The notes under the pieces are model-generated. The model saw only the letters and a list, made by a program, of their open reading frames with translations, was not told the origin of the DNA and ran no database searches. Shown in pieces: positions 41,911 to 50,514 of a DNA stretch of 57,497 nucleotides. The stretch is from Anaerolineaceae bacterium (GTDB lineage: Bacteria; Chloroflexota; Anaerolineae; Aggregatilineales; Phototrophicaceae): the NCBI GenBank assembly GCA_007693385.1, contig REDR01000097.1, positions 1-57,497 of the forward strand, read 5' to 3'. The first letter of the stretch is position 1; every line of letters starts with the position of its first letter. The position numbers and the translations under genes are program-made.

Positions 41911-43353
41911 ATGAGTAAACGTAACGGCAATTACTATCTGGTCAGTCTGGGATGCAGTAAAAACACCGTCGATTCCGAGAGCATAGCGCAGATTTTGAAC
42001 CAGAACGGCCTACGCGGAGTCGGTGATCCCGATAGCGCGGAGGTGATGATCGTCAATACTTGCGGCTTCATTGACGCCGCCAAAGAAGAATCCATCGAGA
42101 TGTTGAAGGCGCTGGTCAACATGCGCCAGCCGCATCAAATGGTGATCGCCGCCGGATGCCTCAGCCAGCGTTACGGCGCGGATTTGATTCAGCACGTGCC
42201 CGGTCTGGATGGCGTCATCGGCACGCGGCGCTGGATGGATATTTTCGACTTGATCCGGCGACTACGCGCTCGCAAGCATCCGGAGCCGCTGTATCATCTG
42301 CCCACCGAAGCGCACACCGTCGGGAGCGACGAGCGCGGCGTCTTGCGTGCCAGCATACAGGGCGCTAGCGCCTATCTCAAGATCGCCGATGGTTGCCGCC
42401 GCCCGTGCGCCTTCTGCGCCATTCCCAAGATCAAGGGCACGGCGGTCAGCCGTCCGGTAGAGAGCATCGTCGCCGAAGCGGTACGCCTGCAAGAACTCGG
42501 CGTCAAAGAGATCATGCTGATCGCGCAGGATAGCACCGACTACGGGCACGATCTCGGCCTCAAAGATGGGCTGGCGCATCTGCTGGACGCCATCGTGCAG
42601 GCCGCGCCGCATATCCCGTGGTTACGCATCATGTACGCTTATCCGGGCTACGTCACGCCGCGCCTGATGGAGACGATGGCCGAGCATCCGCAGGTACTGC
42701 CCTATCTGGACATCCCGCTACAGCACGGCCACCGCGAGACGCTGAAGCGGATGCGCCGTCCGGCCAATGTCGATTGGGTATACGACACCATCGGCCAGCT
42801 ACGCGAGAAGATGCCCGATCTGGCGGTGCGGACGACGTTCATCGTCGGCTATCCGGGCGAGACGGATGAAGAATTCGACGGCTTGCTACAGATGGTGCGC
42901 GACCTGCAATTTGACCGCGTGGGCGCGTTCCGTTATTCGTATGAGATCGGCACGCCGTCGGCGGAACTGCCGAACCATGTGCCCGACGACATCAAACAGG
43001 CGCGATGGGAAACGCTGATGGAACTGCAACAGGGCATCAGCCTATCGCGCAATCAGGCGTTCATCGGTAAGACGCTGGAAATACTGGTCGAGGGACACGG
43101 CGAAGGCGAGGACGAGGACGGCCAGCCGGTCGGCGAGATGGTCAGTTTGGGGCGCAGTTACCGCGACGCGCCGGAGATTGACGGTTACGTGCTGGTGGAG
43201 GGGGAATTGCCCGTCGGCGAAATCGTGCCGGTACGCATCACCGGCGCGACCACATACGACCTGATCGGCACGGTAGACACCGGCGGGGCACAGGTCATCC
43301 AGCCCGGCCAGATCATCCGCGATGGCATGATTGATCTGGATTCCATCACGTAG
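41911..43353 (+). CDS. rimO: Ribosomal protein S12 methylthiotransferase RimO
   Basis: A 480-aa radical-SAM enzyme that adds a methylthio group to an Asp of ribosomal protein S12. The N-terminal cluster cysteines are in VSLGCSKNTVDSE, NTCGFIDAA and AAGCLSQRY. The radical-SAM motif CRRPCAFC follows at about 161-168. YAYPGYVTPRL and PLQHGHRETLKRM are family hallmarks. A C-terminal TRAM domain (about 380-450) binds RNA or protein. The stop codon is the TAG inside GTAGGGGCG, the first bases of a dispersed repeat. Confidence 0.95.
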   Translation: MSKRNGNYYLVSLGCSKNTVDSESIAQILNQNGLRGVGDPDSAEVMIVNTCGFIDAAKEESIEMLKALVNMRQPHQMVIAAGCLSQRYGADLIQHVPGLDGVIGTRRWMDIFDLIRRLRARKHPEPLYHLPTEAHTVGSDERGVLRASIQGASAYLKIADGCRRPCAFCAIPKIKGTAVSRPVESIVAEAVRLQELGVKEIMLIAQDSTDYGHDLGLKDGLAHLLDAIVQAAPHIPWLRIMYAYPGYVTPRLMETMAEHPQVLPYLDIPLQHGHRETLKRMRRPANVDWVYDTIGQLREKMPDLAVRTTFIVGYPGETDEEFDGLLQMVRDLQFDRVGAFRYSYEIGTPSAELPNHVPDDIKQARWETLMELQQGISLSRNQAFIGKTLEILVEGHGEGEDEDGQPVGEMVSLGRSYRDAPEIDGYVLVEGELPVGEIVPVRITGATTYDLIGTVDTGGAQVIQPGQIIRDGMIDLDSIT

Positions 43354-43413
43354 GGGCGTAGCGTACTACGTCGCACACGGGCAAAATTTACGGGGCGCAA
43401 CATATTGCGCCCC
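43350..43413. repeat. Bipartite palindromic repeat element (copy c), overlapping the rimO stop codon
   Basis: It starts GTAGGGGCGTAGCGTACTACG and ends GGGGCGCAA..TTGCGCCCC, a rearranged version of the elements at 4707 and 17645. Its first bases supply the rimO TAG stop. Confidence 0.65.
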
Positions 43414-43424
43414 ACATAACACAG

Positions 43425-44684
43425 CTACTCGTATTTGAAACGGGTGATCGCCAGCGCGAAGATCACCGCCGACGCCCCCAGCAGAACCGCCACCGGAAGC
43501 AGGATGTCAGTCAGCCCGCCGCCATAAAACAGCAATTCACCGAAGCCGCGCATCGCCCAGCCTATCGGCGTGAGCAAGGCGAGCGTCTGCATGAACGGTG
43601 GCACGATTTCCAGCGGCCACCATGCCCCGCCCAACGGCGCGGTAATCAGCACGAAGAAAGTCACGAGGCCGCTAGCCTGCATCTCCGTCTCGATGAACGT
43701 GCCCAGCAAGAAGGTGATAGCGGTCATGCACAGCACGAACGACATCATCAGCAGTAATAGCGGGATGATCTGATCGCCGAAGTTGACGCCGAGCATAGCG
43801 CCGAACGTGAAGGCCACCGCGTACTGGATCATGCCCATCGCAAAACGCGCCGTCATCTTGCCGCCCAATACCTGAGCGCGGGATACCGGCATGGTAATCA
43901 AGCGTTGCAGAGTCCATTGTTTGCGCTCCTGCAATAGCAAGACCGCCCCCGCCAGCACGGTGAACATCACGTACATGCTACCCATGCCGGGCACCGATTG
44001 CCGGAAGCCGATATTATCGCTAGAGGACTCGTCTTCGTCGTTGACGCGAAACGCGATAGTCTCCGCCAGCGCCGCCCAGTTCGCTTCGGCCTGTGTGTAG
44101 ACCGCCGCGCCGAACGCTTCCGCGTCGCCGTCGCTCAACGTGCTGAACGCATCCGCGCCGACTCGCGCCGCGACACTAGCCGCGCCCACGCGCTGGACGG
44201 CGACCTGTACATTCTGCACCAGAAAATCCGGTTGGAGCGGATCAACGTCAGAGCGATAGATCACGTCCACGGCTGAGCCGGACAGCACCGCCGCCTCAAA
44301 CCCCGCCGGAATAATCAGCGTGCCGCGCACCGTCCCCGCTGAGAGCCGTTCGGTCTGCGCCGCTTCGCTGAGCGTCGTCGCGTCGTCTAACGCGCAGATG
44401 TCGTCCGCGTCATTGTCCATCGGACATAGCACAATGCGCTCGCTGGTCTGGCGGATGGTCTGCAAGAAGCCATCAGCCAGCGCGGACGGTTCGCCGTCCT
44501 CACCCACATCCAGATTGACGACATCCATCAAAATCTGCGTCGTGCCGCCGCCCACCGTCTGCCCGTTGACAAAGCCAATGAGCAGAATCAGCAGAACCGG
44601 AATGACAACCAGATTCATCCAGATGCCTTTTTCACGAAAGCTGATCGTCAGATCGTTCAACGCCACATGAATCACTTTGTTCAT
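43425..44684 (-). CDS. ABC-2 type exporter permease
   Basis: A 419-aa permease of the ABC-2 family: a membrane helix near the N-terminus (about 22-42), a large extracytoplasmic region (about 45-225), and then five to six helices (about 235-410). The loop QERKQWTLQRLITMPVSRAQVLGGK is the typical coupling region of this family. Tied to the second permease and ATPase upstream (gap 15 bases). The substrate is unknown; antibiotic, lipid or small-molecule export are all possible. Confidence 0.85.
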   Translation of the reverse strand: MNKVIHVALNDLTISFREKGIWMNLVVIPVLLILLIGFVNGQTVGGGTTQILMDVVNLDVGEDGEPSALADGFLQTIRQTSERIVLCPMDNDADDICALDDATTLSEAAQTERLSAGTVRGTLIIPAGFEAAVLSGSAVDVIYRSDVDPLQPDFLVQNVQVAVQRVGAASVAARVGADAFSTLSDGDAEAFGAAVYTQAEANWAALAETIAFRVNDEDESSSDNIGFRQSVPGMGSMYVMFTVLAGAVLLLQERKQWTLQRLITMPVSRAQVLGGKMTARFAMGMIQYAVAFTFGAMLGVNFGDQIIPLLLLMMSFVLCMTAITFLLGTFIETEMQASGLVTFFVLITAPLGGAWWPLEIVPPFMQTLALLTPIGWAMRGFGELLFYGGGLTDILLPVAVLLGASAVIFALAITRFKYE

Positions 44685-44699
44685 GATAGATAGTCCTCC

Positions 44700-46028
44700 C
44701 TATACATCTTCGCGGCGCAGGAAAATAACCGCGCTGACCGCGAAGAACACCGCGCCGATCAATCCCATCGCGGCGGCGTCTAGCCAGATGTCGCTACTGC
44801 CAGCCGCCAACGTGGAGAAGGCGCTTTCGCCCCAGCGCACGATGGACAACCGCGTGATGGCCTCAAACAGAGGCGGCAATTCGCCAATCTGGAAGAAAGC
44901 GCCACCCGCCGCGCCCATGAATAGCGCGATCACACTGCCGACGATGTTGGCTTGCTCCGCCGTCTTCGCCAGCGCGGTGATAATCATGCCGATGCTAGCC
45001 GCCGCCAGTGATAGCACCAGCAACATCAGCGCGATTAACGGCCAGTTCGTGCCCCAGATCAGCAACAATTCGCCTTCAAGCGCGCTGGCGACACCGACAA
45101 ACGCGATGAACAAGAAGACCAGTTGAAGCAACACGTTCGAGAACGTGGACAACAGCTTGCCGATGAGAATTTGCCAGCGCGGGGTCGGCGTGACCGTCAG
45201 GCGTTGCAATGTGCCGTTGCGCCGTTCTTCCAGAATACTCGCCGCGCTACCGCTAGCGGTGAACAGCGCGAAAAAGACCGCCTGCGCCGCGCCGAAGATC
45301 ACCAGCAGGTTCAACGGCTCTTCGTCCTCCGCGATGGATTGCTGAGCGATGCCGACGGTGTACGCATCCGGGCCGAAGGCCGGCGCGAACACGCACGGAT
45401 CAAGCGCCAAACTCTGCGCCGCCATGCCCTGATCGAACAGCGTTTGATAGGTGGACGCGATGGCGATTTGCCCCAATAGCATCTGATTGACGATGCTCTG
45501 CGTCACGGAGCGGATAACATCCGACGAGATCGGCCTGTTCAGGTCGGCGTAGACCTCCACCGGCGGCGGATCAACGTTCATATTCTGCGGCGTGAATTCC
45601 AGACCGGCGCTGAAGTCCGGCGGGATGATGATCGCGGCAGAATAGCGTCCGCTATCCACCTGACGGCGGGCGGTTTCCGCATCAGCGACCAGCACGGTAT
45701 CGGTCAGCTCTAGTAAGATATTGTCTTCAGTGGTGGCGGGCGGCGTCTCGTCGCCGCAATCCAGCGCGGGGGCTGGCCGTTCGGCGTCGCCGTTTTGCGC
45801 CGGAATCAGCAGATCGACGAATATCTGGCCGTTGTCGCCTTCGTCGAGATTGACCAGCGCCACCGGAATATCACGGATCGGAGCGCCCGCCCCGCTAGCA
45901 ATATCGCCGAACGCCACCGCGATGATCGTCGCCAGCGCTAACGGCGTAGCAAACATCAGCAGAAGTAGGCTTCTATCGGTGAATGTGGTGTAAACGTCTA
46001 AAGAGATGATCGTCCAAATTTTACGCAT
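44700..46028 (-). CDS. ABC-2 type exporter permease
   Basis: A 442-aa ABC-2 permease with the same layout as its downstream neighbour: first helix about 18-40, extracytoplasmic part about 42-240, and a C-terminal six-helix half opening with ILEERRNGTLQRLTVTPTPRWQILIGK. The two permeases probably make a heterodimer with the ATPase encoded 5 bases upstream. The large external domain contains cysteine pairs (DCGDETPP, LDPCVFAP). Confidence 0.85.
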   Translation of the reverse strand: MRKIWTIISLDVYTTFTDRSLLLLMFATPLALATIIAVAFGDIASGAGAPIRDIPVALVNLDEGDNGQIFVDLLIPAQNGDAERPAPALDCGDETPPATTEDNILLELTDTVLVADAETARRQVDSGRYSAAIIIPPDFSAGLEFTPQNMNVDPPPVEVYADLNRPISSDVIRSVTQSIVNQMLLGQIAIASTYQTLFDQGMAAQSLALDPCVFAPAFGPDAYTVGIAQQSIAEDEEPLNLLVIFGAAQAVFFALFTASGSAASILEERRNGTLQRLTVTPTPRWQILIGKLLSTFSNVLLQLVFLFIAFVGVASALEGELLLIWGTNWPLIALMLLVLSLAAASIGMIITALAKTAEQANIVGSVIALFMGAAGGAFFQIGELPPLFEAITRLSIVRWGESAFSTLAAGSSDIWLDAAAMGLIGAVFFAVSAVIFLRREDV

Positions 46029-46033
46029 GGCGT

Positions 46034-47095
46034 TCAGTCCCTCAGCGCTCGTCCGGTCAGGTTCAGGAATACCGCTTCCAGATCAGGCTCGCGCACTTCT
46101 ACGGACTGAATCGGGATGCCGTTTAGCGCGGTGATGATCTGCGATAGCACCTTGCGCCCGCCTAGCGCGGTGATGGTGATGATCGTCTCGGTGGTCTGGC
46201 CGGAGCGTACCGCCAGCATCGAGCCGGTGCCGCGCTTATCGACCACCGCTTCATCGTCATTTTCAACGATGGGGAGCGCATCCAGCCGGATGACTTCGTG
46301 GCGGACGCTCTGCACATTGGTCAATTGGCGGATCGGCTCCAGATTGGCCTCTTCGATTTGCTCTTCGCCCAGACTGATGATGATGCGGTCTTCTTCGCCG
46401 ACCTGCTTGGTCAATTCTGCCTGTGTGCCCATGGCGATGACATCGCCGTGATCGATGATGCCCACGCGGTCACTGAGTTCCTGCGCTTCTTCCATGAGGT
46501 GCGTCGTGTAAAGCACGGTCATGTCGTACTCGTCACGCAGGCGGAAAACCGTGTCCAGAATACGGCGGCGGTTCTGCGGGTCGATGCCCACCGTCGGCTC
46601 GTCCATGTAAACCAGTTGCGGGCGATGCAACAGCCCGACGCCGATATTGACGCGGCGCTTCATACCGCCGGAGAACGTGTCCACGCGGTCTTTCTGGCGG
46701 TCAGTCAGGTCGATGAAATCCAGCACTTCATCGACACGCGCCGCCAGTTCTTTACCGAACAGCCCGTACATCTTGCCGAAGAATTCCAGATTCGCCCGCG
46801 CCGATAGCGTCGGATACAGCGCGATCTCCTGCGGGATGACGCCGATCAAGCGCTTGGCTTCCAGTGGTTGCTTGGTGATGCTATAGCCGCCGATCAGCGC
46901 ATCGCCACTCGTCGGTTTTATCAATCCGCTAATCATGGAGATGGTGGTGGTTTTGCCCGCGCCATTCGGCCCCAGCAAGCTGAATATCTCCCCCTTTTGA
47001 ATATCCAGATCAACGCCTTTAACGGCCTGCACTTCTGTGCCGTCATTGCGGCGGTAAGTCTTGACTAATCCGCGTGCTTCAACAATTGTCTGCAT
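46034..47095 (-). CDS. ABC exporter ATP-binding protein
   Basis: A 353-aa ATPase of the drug/ABC-2 exporter type. Walker A is GPNGAGKTTT, the Q-loop is in VIPQEIALYP, the signature is FSGGMKRRVNIG, Walker B is QLVYMDEPTVG, and the switch His is in YTTHLMEEAQ. The extra C-terminal 100 residues form the domain typical of these exporters. The first gene of a three-gene minus-strand operon. No regulatory gene is adjacent. Confidence 0.9.
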   Translation of the reverse strand: MQTIVEARGLVKTYRRNDGTEVQAVKGVDLDIQKGEIFSLLGPNGAGKTTTISMISGLIKPTSGDALIGGYSITKQPLEAKRLIGVIPQEIALYPTLSARANLEFFGKMYGLFGKELAARVDEVLDFIDLTDRQKDRVDTFSGGMKRRVNIGVGLLHRPQLVYMDEPTVGIDPQNRRRILDTVFRLRDEYDMTVLYTTHLMEEAQELSDRVGIIDHGDVIAMGTQAELTKQVGEEDRIIISLGEEQIEEANLEPIRQLTNVQSVRHEVIRLDALPIVENDDEAVVDKRGTGSMLAVRSGQTTETIITITALGGRKVLSQIITALNGIPIQSVEVREPDLEAVFLNLTGRALRD

Positions 47096-47360
47096 GTATA
47101 TCCCCTCCCTTAAAACAGGTGATTGTGTGCTATCGCGGGCGTGATGCCCTGAAAAATATTACGCAAAAATCCGGCCATCGTTGCACACAAATTCATTGTG
47201 CCGCATACGTCACCGTATTAAATCCACCATCTGGCGGATAGCGCAATTGAACAATAACGCCGGGATAGGCATTTCAGGGGGGTATTTTGCAGGGACAAAA
47301 GGCGTCAAACGGTGTTCTTAGGCGGCCTGATGCCCCGTTGAACGGCCATCAAGATGATGT
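47096..47360. other. Non-coding stretch upstream of the ABC exporter operon
   Basis: No supportable gene or clear sigma-70 promoter was found here. The opposite-strand reading frame from 47287 is a shadow of the HNH gene. Together with the tandem repeat it forms a 347-base gap between ATPase and HNH genes. Confidence 0.5.
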
Positions 47361-47440
47361 GTGCGATGGCGCACGAAATCATGTGCGATGGCGCACGAAA
47401 TCATGTGCGATGGCGCACGAAATCACGTGCGATGGCGCGA
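47361..47440. repeat. 22-bp tandem repeat with internal palindrome
   Basis: The unit GTGCGATGGCGCACGAAATCAT occurs at 47361, 47383 and 47405 (the third copy with C for the final T), with a partial fourth copy from 47427. Each unit contains GTGCG..CGCAC, so each transcript copy can form a hairpin. The array stops 2 bases from the HNH stop codon at 47443. Confidence 0.9.
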
Positions 47441-47442
47441 TG

Positions 47443-48003
47443 TTAATATTCGACGTAGCGCTTCCACGCATCCGGGCCGCTACCCACTGCGATCACCAGA
47501 TAGCTGGTGCGCGGGGTTTTCGGCTCCCAGCGCAGGCGCAAACCGGCTTCGGTGGGCGTGCGGTTGCCCTTGCGATGATTGCACGACGCACAGGCGCAAG
47601 CGGTATTCGTCCATGTATCGCGCCCACCCCGCGAGCGCGGGATGATGTGGTCGATGCTGAAGTCGCTTTTTGTCAGCACTTTGTTCTTGACGATAGAGCC
47701 GGGCTGTACGCCGCAATAAACACAGATGTATTTATCGCGCACCAGCACGCCCTTACGACTCCAGTGGGCGCGACGGCGCGGCACATTGACGTAAGCGCGG
47801 AGGGCGATCACGGAGGGCACGGGGAACTTATCGCGCACCGTCCGCAAGAAGCGCCCGGTCTCTTCTACCATGATGGCTTTTTCGGCTAGTATCAGGCCGA
47901 TGGCGCGGGGGACACTGATGATCGACAACGGCTCCCACGTACTGCCGTTCAGCAACAGCACTCTGTTCTGAGAGATAGCCAGTTGAGACACAGGTTCGGT
48001 CAC
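47443..48003 (-). CDS. HNH endonuclease family protein
   Basis: A 186-aa protein with an HNH nuclease domain in its C-terminal half: CVYCG at about 96-100, SIDHIIPRSRGG with the catalytic His pair region, and CASCNHRKGNRTP carrying the second zinc-knuckle Cys pair and the N-H. The N-terminal part (VLLLNGSTWEPL) is shared with many free-standing bacterial HNH proteins of unknown role. The start is taken as GTG at 48003; GTG at 47991 is an alternative, with AAAGG 11 bases upstream. No methylase or phage gene is adjacent. Downstream lies a 22-bp tandem repeat. Confidence 0.83.
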   Translation of the reverse strand: MTEPVSQLAISQNRVLLLNGSTWEPLSIISVPRAIGLILAEKAIMVEETGRFLRTVRDKFPVPSVIALRAYVNVPRRRAHWSRKGVLVRDKYICVYCGVQPGSIVKNKVLTKSDFSIDHIIPRSRGGRDTWTNTACACASCNHRKGNRTPTEAGLRLRWEPKTPRTSYLVIAVGSGPDAWKRYVEY

Positions 48004-48290
48004 CTTTCAAAAAACTCGAAAATGCTTTTCGACAATCTAATTATAACGCGAATCGCGCCCGCGTGTGCAAATTGGCGGTTCTATCCGGCGCAGTGCGCTA
48101 TCGGGAATCCCCGCGTGGAACCCCCGACAGAACACCCCGACACACCACATCTGATCTACCAATAAATCGCTTGAAATATCGTCTAACGTTCTGTATCGCT
48201 GTTAATCTGTTAGTCAAGTAAAAGGGCGATGGACACCACACATCATCAAGATGATTGCGGCGATGTCCCCGTCTTGGTGGCCGATGTCGC
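48004..48290. other. Non-coding stretch upstream of the HNH gene
   Basis: No gene or RNA was recognised here. It is AT-richer than its surroundings. The promoter of the HNH gene presumably lies in it. Confidence 0.4.
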
Positions 48291-48340
48291 GGTGAAAACA
48301 AAAAGGGCGTGAGCTGTTTTTTTAACCAGTCTCACGCCCT
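48291..48340 (-). terminator. Intrinsic terminator of the HTH/small-ORF unit
   Basis: On the minus strand AGGGCGTGAG and CTCACGCCCT form a 10-bp stem (48331-48340/48304-48313) followed by TTTTGTTTT. It closes a unit that starts at the promoter 48873-48902. Confidence 0.85.
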
Positions 48341-48405
48341 CAATATTGTGAATCCAGAAGGACGATTTTCACCTTAACATCATGCAAAGTTGGAAGTCAG
48401 TCGTG

Positions 48406-48579
48406 CTAATGACCTCCTGTATTCATGATGATGCGGGCGGACTGGCACGCGCCAAAATCAGCACTGATTCCCATCTCATTGCCGATTTTCACCGACAAGG
48501 GGTGACGGGACGCGAACAGATGCCATATGCTGGCCTGTTCGGAATAAATTTTGCTGAATAGTCGCCCGTAGTTTTGCAT
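48406..48579 (-). CDS. Possible 57-aa small protein of unknown function
   Basis: An open frame of 57 codons from ATG at 48579 to TAG at 48406, in the stretch between the HTH gene and the terminator. The product starts MQNYGRLFSKIYSEQ and ends IIMNTGGH. It has no membrane segment and mixed charge. No strong ribosome site is visible (weak AGAGAC 13 bases upstream). It lies 48 bases after the HTH stop on the same strand and inside the same promoter-terminator unit, which is the main support. It may instead be untranslated RNA or a gene remnant. Confidence 0.4.
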   Translation of the reverse strand: MQNYGRLFSKIYSEQASIWHLFASRHPLSVKIGNEMGISADFGACQSARIIMNTGGH

Positions 48580-48627
48580 GATGTTTATGTTGTCTCTAAA
48601 ATTTGTCCGTCATGGGCTTAAGCGAGC

Positions 48628-48831
48628 TTAAGCGCCTTTGATTGATGTTGAATTGAGCATCGCCAGAATGCTATCGCCGGTGATGAACACCCGCCGCATA
48701 CCGTCAGGCCGACTGGCCTGTAGATGCCCCTTCTTGATGAGTCGCTTCAATGTGCTCAGGCTGATGCCTAGTGCGTCTGCCGCTTCCTGCCGCGAGTAGA
48801 TCGCTCCCGGCTCAATCCGTGCTTTCTCCAT
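48628..48831 (-). CDS. Small HTH DNA-binding protein (excisionase/MerR-like HTH_17)
   Basis: A 67-aa protein consisting almost wholly of a winged-helix HTH of the excisionase/MerR type: IYSRQEAADALGISLSTLKR (HTH), KKGHLQASRPDGMRRVF (wing) and a short C-terminal helix. Such small proteins act as transcription factors or recombination directionality factors. No integrase is nearby. The start is the ATG at 48831 with AAGGA upstream; ATG at 48864 would give 78 residues. Its promoter is at 48873-48902. Confidence 0.75.
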   Translation of the reverse strand: MEKARIEPGAIYSRQEAADALGISLSTLKRLIKKGHLQASRPDGMRRVFITGDSILAMLNSTSIKGA

Positions 48832-48872
48832 GATGTGACCATCCTTTCCTACTATTTCAGACATTAGCATAT

Positions 48873-48902
48873 AGTATAACGGGCGTCAAGGGATTTAATC
48901 AA
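48873..48902 (-). promoter_or_regulatory. Sigma-70-type promoter for the HTH gene
   Basis: On the minus strand TTGATT (48897-48902), an 18-base spacer and TATACT (48873-48878). The -10 is about 40 bases from the ATG at 48831. Confidence 0.6.
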
Positions 48903-48993
48903 CCCTTAAATGGCCTCTACGGGTCAGGCGGGGTAAATCGGCGCGTGGGCGTTACGGATTTTTGGAAACCATCCCCCGCGCATCGACGGCGGC

Positions 48994-49023
48994 TTGACAA
49001 CATCGCCCGCCCTACCGCATAAT
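48994..49023 (+). promoter_or_regulatory. Sigma-70-type promoter of pheST
   Basis: TTGACA (48994-48999), an 18-base spacer and CATAAT (49018-49023). It starts the T-box leader at about 49030. Confidence 0.75.
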
Positions 49024-49029
49024 ACGCCG

Positions 49030-49371
49030 TGTCGAGAATCGACTGCAAAGGCGATGAAAGAGACAGTCCGCGAGACTTCGCGCCGACAGGGAGCCAACAG
49101 CCTTAGACTGTGAGCTGTGGCCGGCATGAACGCGGAATTCCCTCTGGAGCCGGGAGGTGAACGAGCGCCGTCACCAGATGGCGTTGCCAGTAGTCTGCCC
49201 CGCATCGCGCCAGCGTGAACGGCGCACCCGATAGCGCGTTTGTCGGGATTAAGTGGGTGATGTGGTGAACGCATCATCAATCAGGGTGGTACCGCGAAAG
49301 ATAACGCTTTCGTCCCTGAATGGCATCATGCGCGTGTATGCGTGATGCGGTTCTGTGGCGGGGCGTTTTTT
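49030..49371 (+). promoter_or_regulatory. T-box leader of pheST
   Basis: A tRNA-sensing leader. The T-box sequence AGGGTGGTACCGCG is at 49283-49296, and the 5' stem I motif GCGATGAAAGAGACAGT is near 49051. A candidate Phe specifier codon TTC lies at 49138-49140 in GGAATTCCC. Uncharged tRNA-Phe would favour pheST expression. The classical terminator 3' side (CGCTTTCGTCCCT) is present but is not followed by T. The T run is at 49366-49371, after a CGTCCC/GGGGCG stem (49311-49316/49360-49365) that encloses a 10-bp hairpin (49323-49348). Confidence 0.9.
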
Positions 49372-49422
49372 GTTTTGATGCACCATGCAGATTTATTCGT
49401 TGGCGTGAAGGGGCGCAGATTT

Positions 49423-50457
49423 ATGTTAGAACAACTGCAAGCTATCGAAGAGGAGGCGCTGGCCGCGCTAGAGGCGGCGAGCGACGAAGAGGCGCTGAAG
49501 GCGTGGTCGAGCCGTTACATCGGCAAGAAAGGCGCGGTCACACAGGTTCTGCGCGGGATGGGCGGCCTGCCCGCCGAAGAACGCCCGCGCATGGGCAAGG
49601 CGGCCAACGAAGCCAAAGTCCGGCTAGAGGCGGCCTACGAACAACGGGCTGAACAGGTCGAGGCGGAGGCGCTGGCGCGGGATTTAGCGGCGGGGGCGGT
49701 AGACATCAGCTTGCCCGGACGCACGCGCAAACGGGGCGGATTGCACCCATCGACGCGCACGCTGAGGCGCTTCTATGAAATATGGGGCGATATGGGCTTT
49801 CAGGTGTACCGTAGCCGTGATGTGGAGCTGGACGACATCAACTTCACCGCGCTGAACATCCCGCCACACCACCCCGCCCGCGATATGCAGGACACGTTTT
49901 ACACCACCGACGAAGGCGTGATCCTCCGCACGCACACATCGCCCGGCCAGATTCACGCCATGCGCGAGCTAGGCGCGGACGGCACACAGCCCATCCGCGT
50001 GATCTTGCCCGGCATGTGCTATCGCTACGAGCAGATCACAGCGCGGAGCGAAGTGCAATTTCATCAGGTGGAGGGGCTGGTCGTCGGGCGCAACATCCGC
50101 ATGAGCGACCTGAAAGGCACGATCACCGAATTCGCCAAACGGATGTTCAATCCATCGGCACAGGTGCGCTTCCGCGCTTCGTATTTCCCGTTCACCGAGC
50201 CGAGCATGGAAATTGATGTCGAGTGCTTCCTGTGTGCGGGTAAGGGCTGTAATGTGTGCAAATATACCGGCTGGCTGGAAATCGCGGGGTGCGGGATGGT
50301 GAATCCGGTTGTCCTGCGGAACGGCGGATATGATCCGAGCGAGTGGAGCGGGTTCGCGTTCGGCATGGGGCCGGAGCGCATCACGATGCTGAAACATGGC
50401 ATCACCGATATTCGCTATTTCTGGGGCAATGACCTGCGCTTTTTGGAGCAGTTCTAA
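49423..50457 (+). CDS. pheS: Phenylalanyl-tRNA synthetase alpha subunit
   Basis: A 344-aa class II synthetase subunit. The N-terminal coiled coil (about 1-85) is followed by the catalytic domain with HPARDMQDTFY, LRTHTSPGQIHAM, the motif 2 region YRYEQITARSEVQFHQVEG and a motif 3 segment FAFGMGPERITMLKHG. An internal Cys cluster (CFLCAGKGCNVCKYTGW) is found in many PheS proteins. It aminoacylates tRNA-Phe as alpha2beta2 with PheT. The start is the ATG at 49423 with AAGGGG upstream; the ATG at 49342 lies within the T-box region. pheT begins 57 bases after the stop. Confidence 0.95.
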   Translation: MLEQLQAIEEEALAALEAASDEEALKAWSSRYIGKKGAVTQVLRGMGGLPAEERPRMGKAANEAKVRLEAAYEQRAEQVEAEALARDLAAGAVDISLPGRTRKRGGLHPSTRTLRRFYEIWGDMGFQVYRSRDVELDDINFTALNIPPHHPARDMQDTFYTTDEGVILRTHTSPGQIHAMRELGADGTQPIRVILPGMCYRYEQITARSEVQFHQVEGLVVGRNIRMSDLKGTITEFAKRMFNPSAQVRFRASYFPFTEPSMEIDVECFLCAGKGCNVCKYTGWLEIAGCGMVNPVVLRNGGYDPSEWSGFAFGMGPERITMLKHGITDIRYFWGNDLRFLEQF

Positions 50458-50514
50458 GCCCGCCCGCCCCTTAACATGAGCCGATAAACCGATAGAGTGA
50501 GAGACTAGACTAAA

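Noticed and set aside
47361-47440. Tandem repeat considered as a mini CRISPR
   Set aside because: The units are directly adjacent with no spacers and no cas genes are present.
47287-47889. Plus-strand open frame of 200 codons through the 22-bp repeats
   Set aside because: Most of it is antisense to the HNH domain and the start is made of repeat sequence.
48346-48627. Structural RNA (6S, tmRNA or SRP RNA) between the HTH gene and terminator
   Set aside because: No hallmark of any of these RNAs was seen, and an open frame covers much of the stretch.
48628-48831. Integrated element marked by an excisionase
   Set aside because: The HTH protein is excisionase-like, but no integrase, attachment repeat or phage gene was seen nearby.
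49342-49422. Upstream start for PheS
   Set aside because: It lies within the T-box terminator region; the conserved N-terminus starts at 49423.
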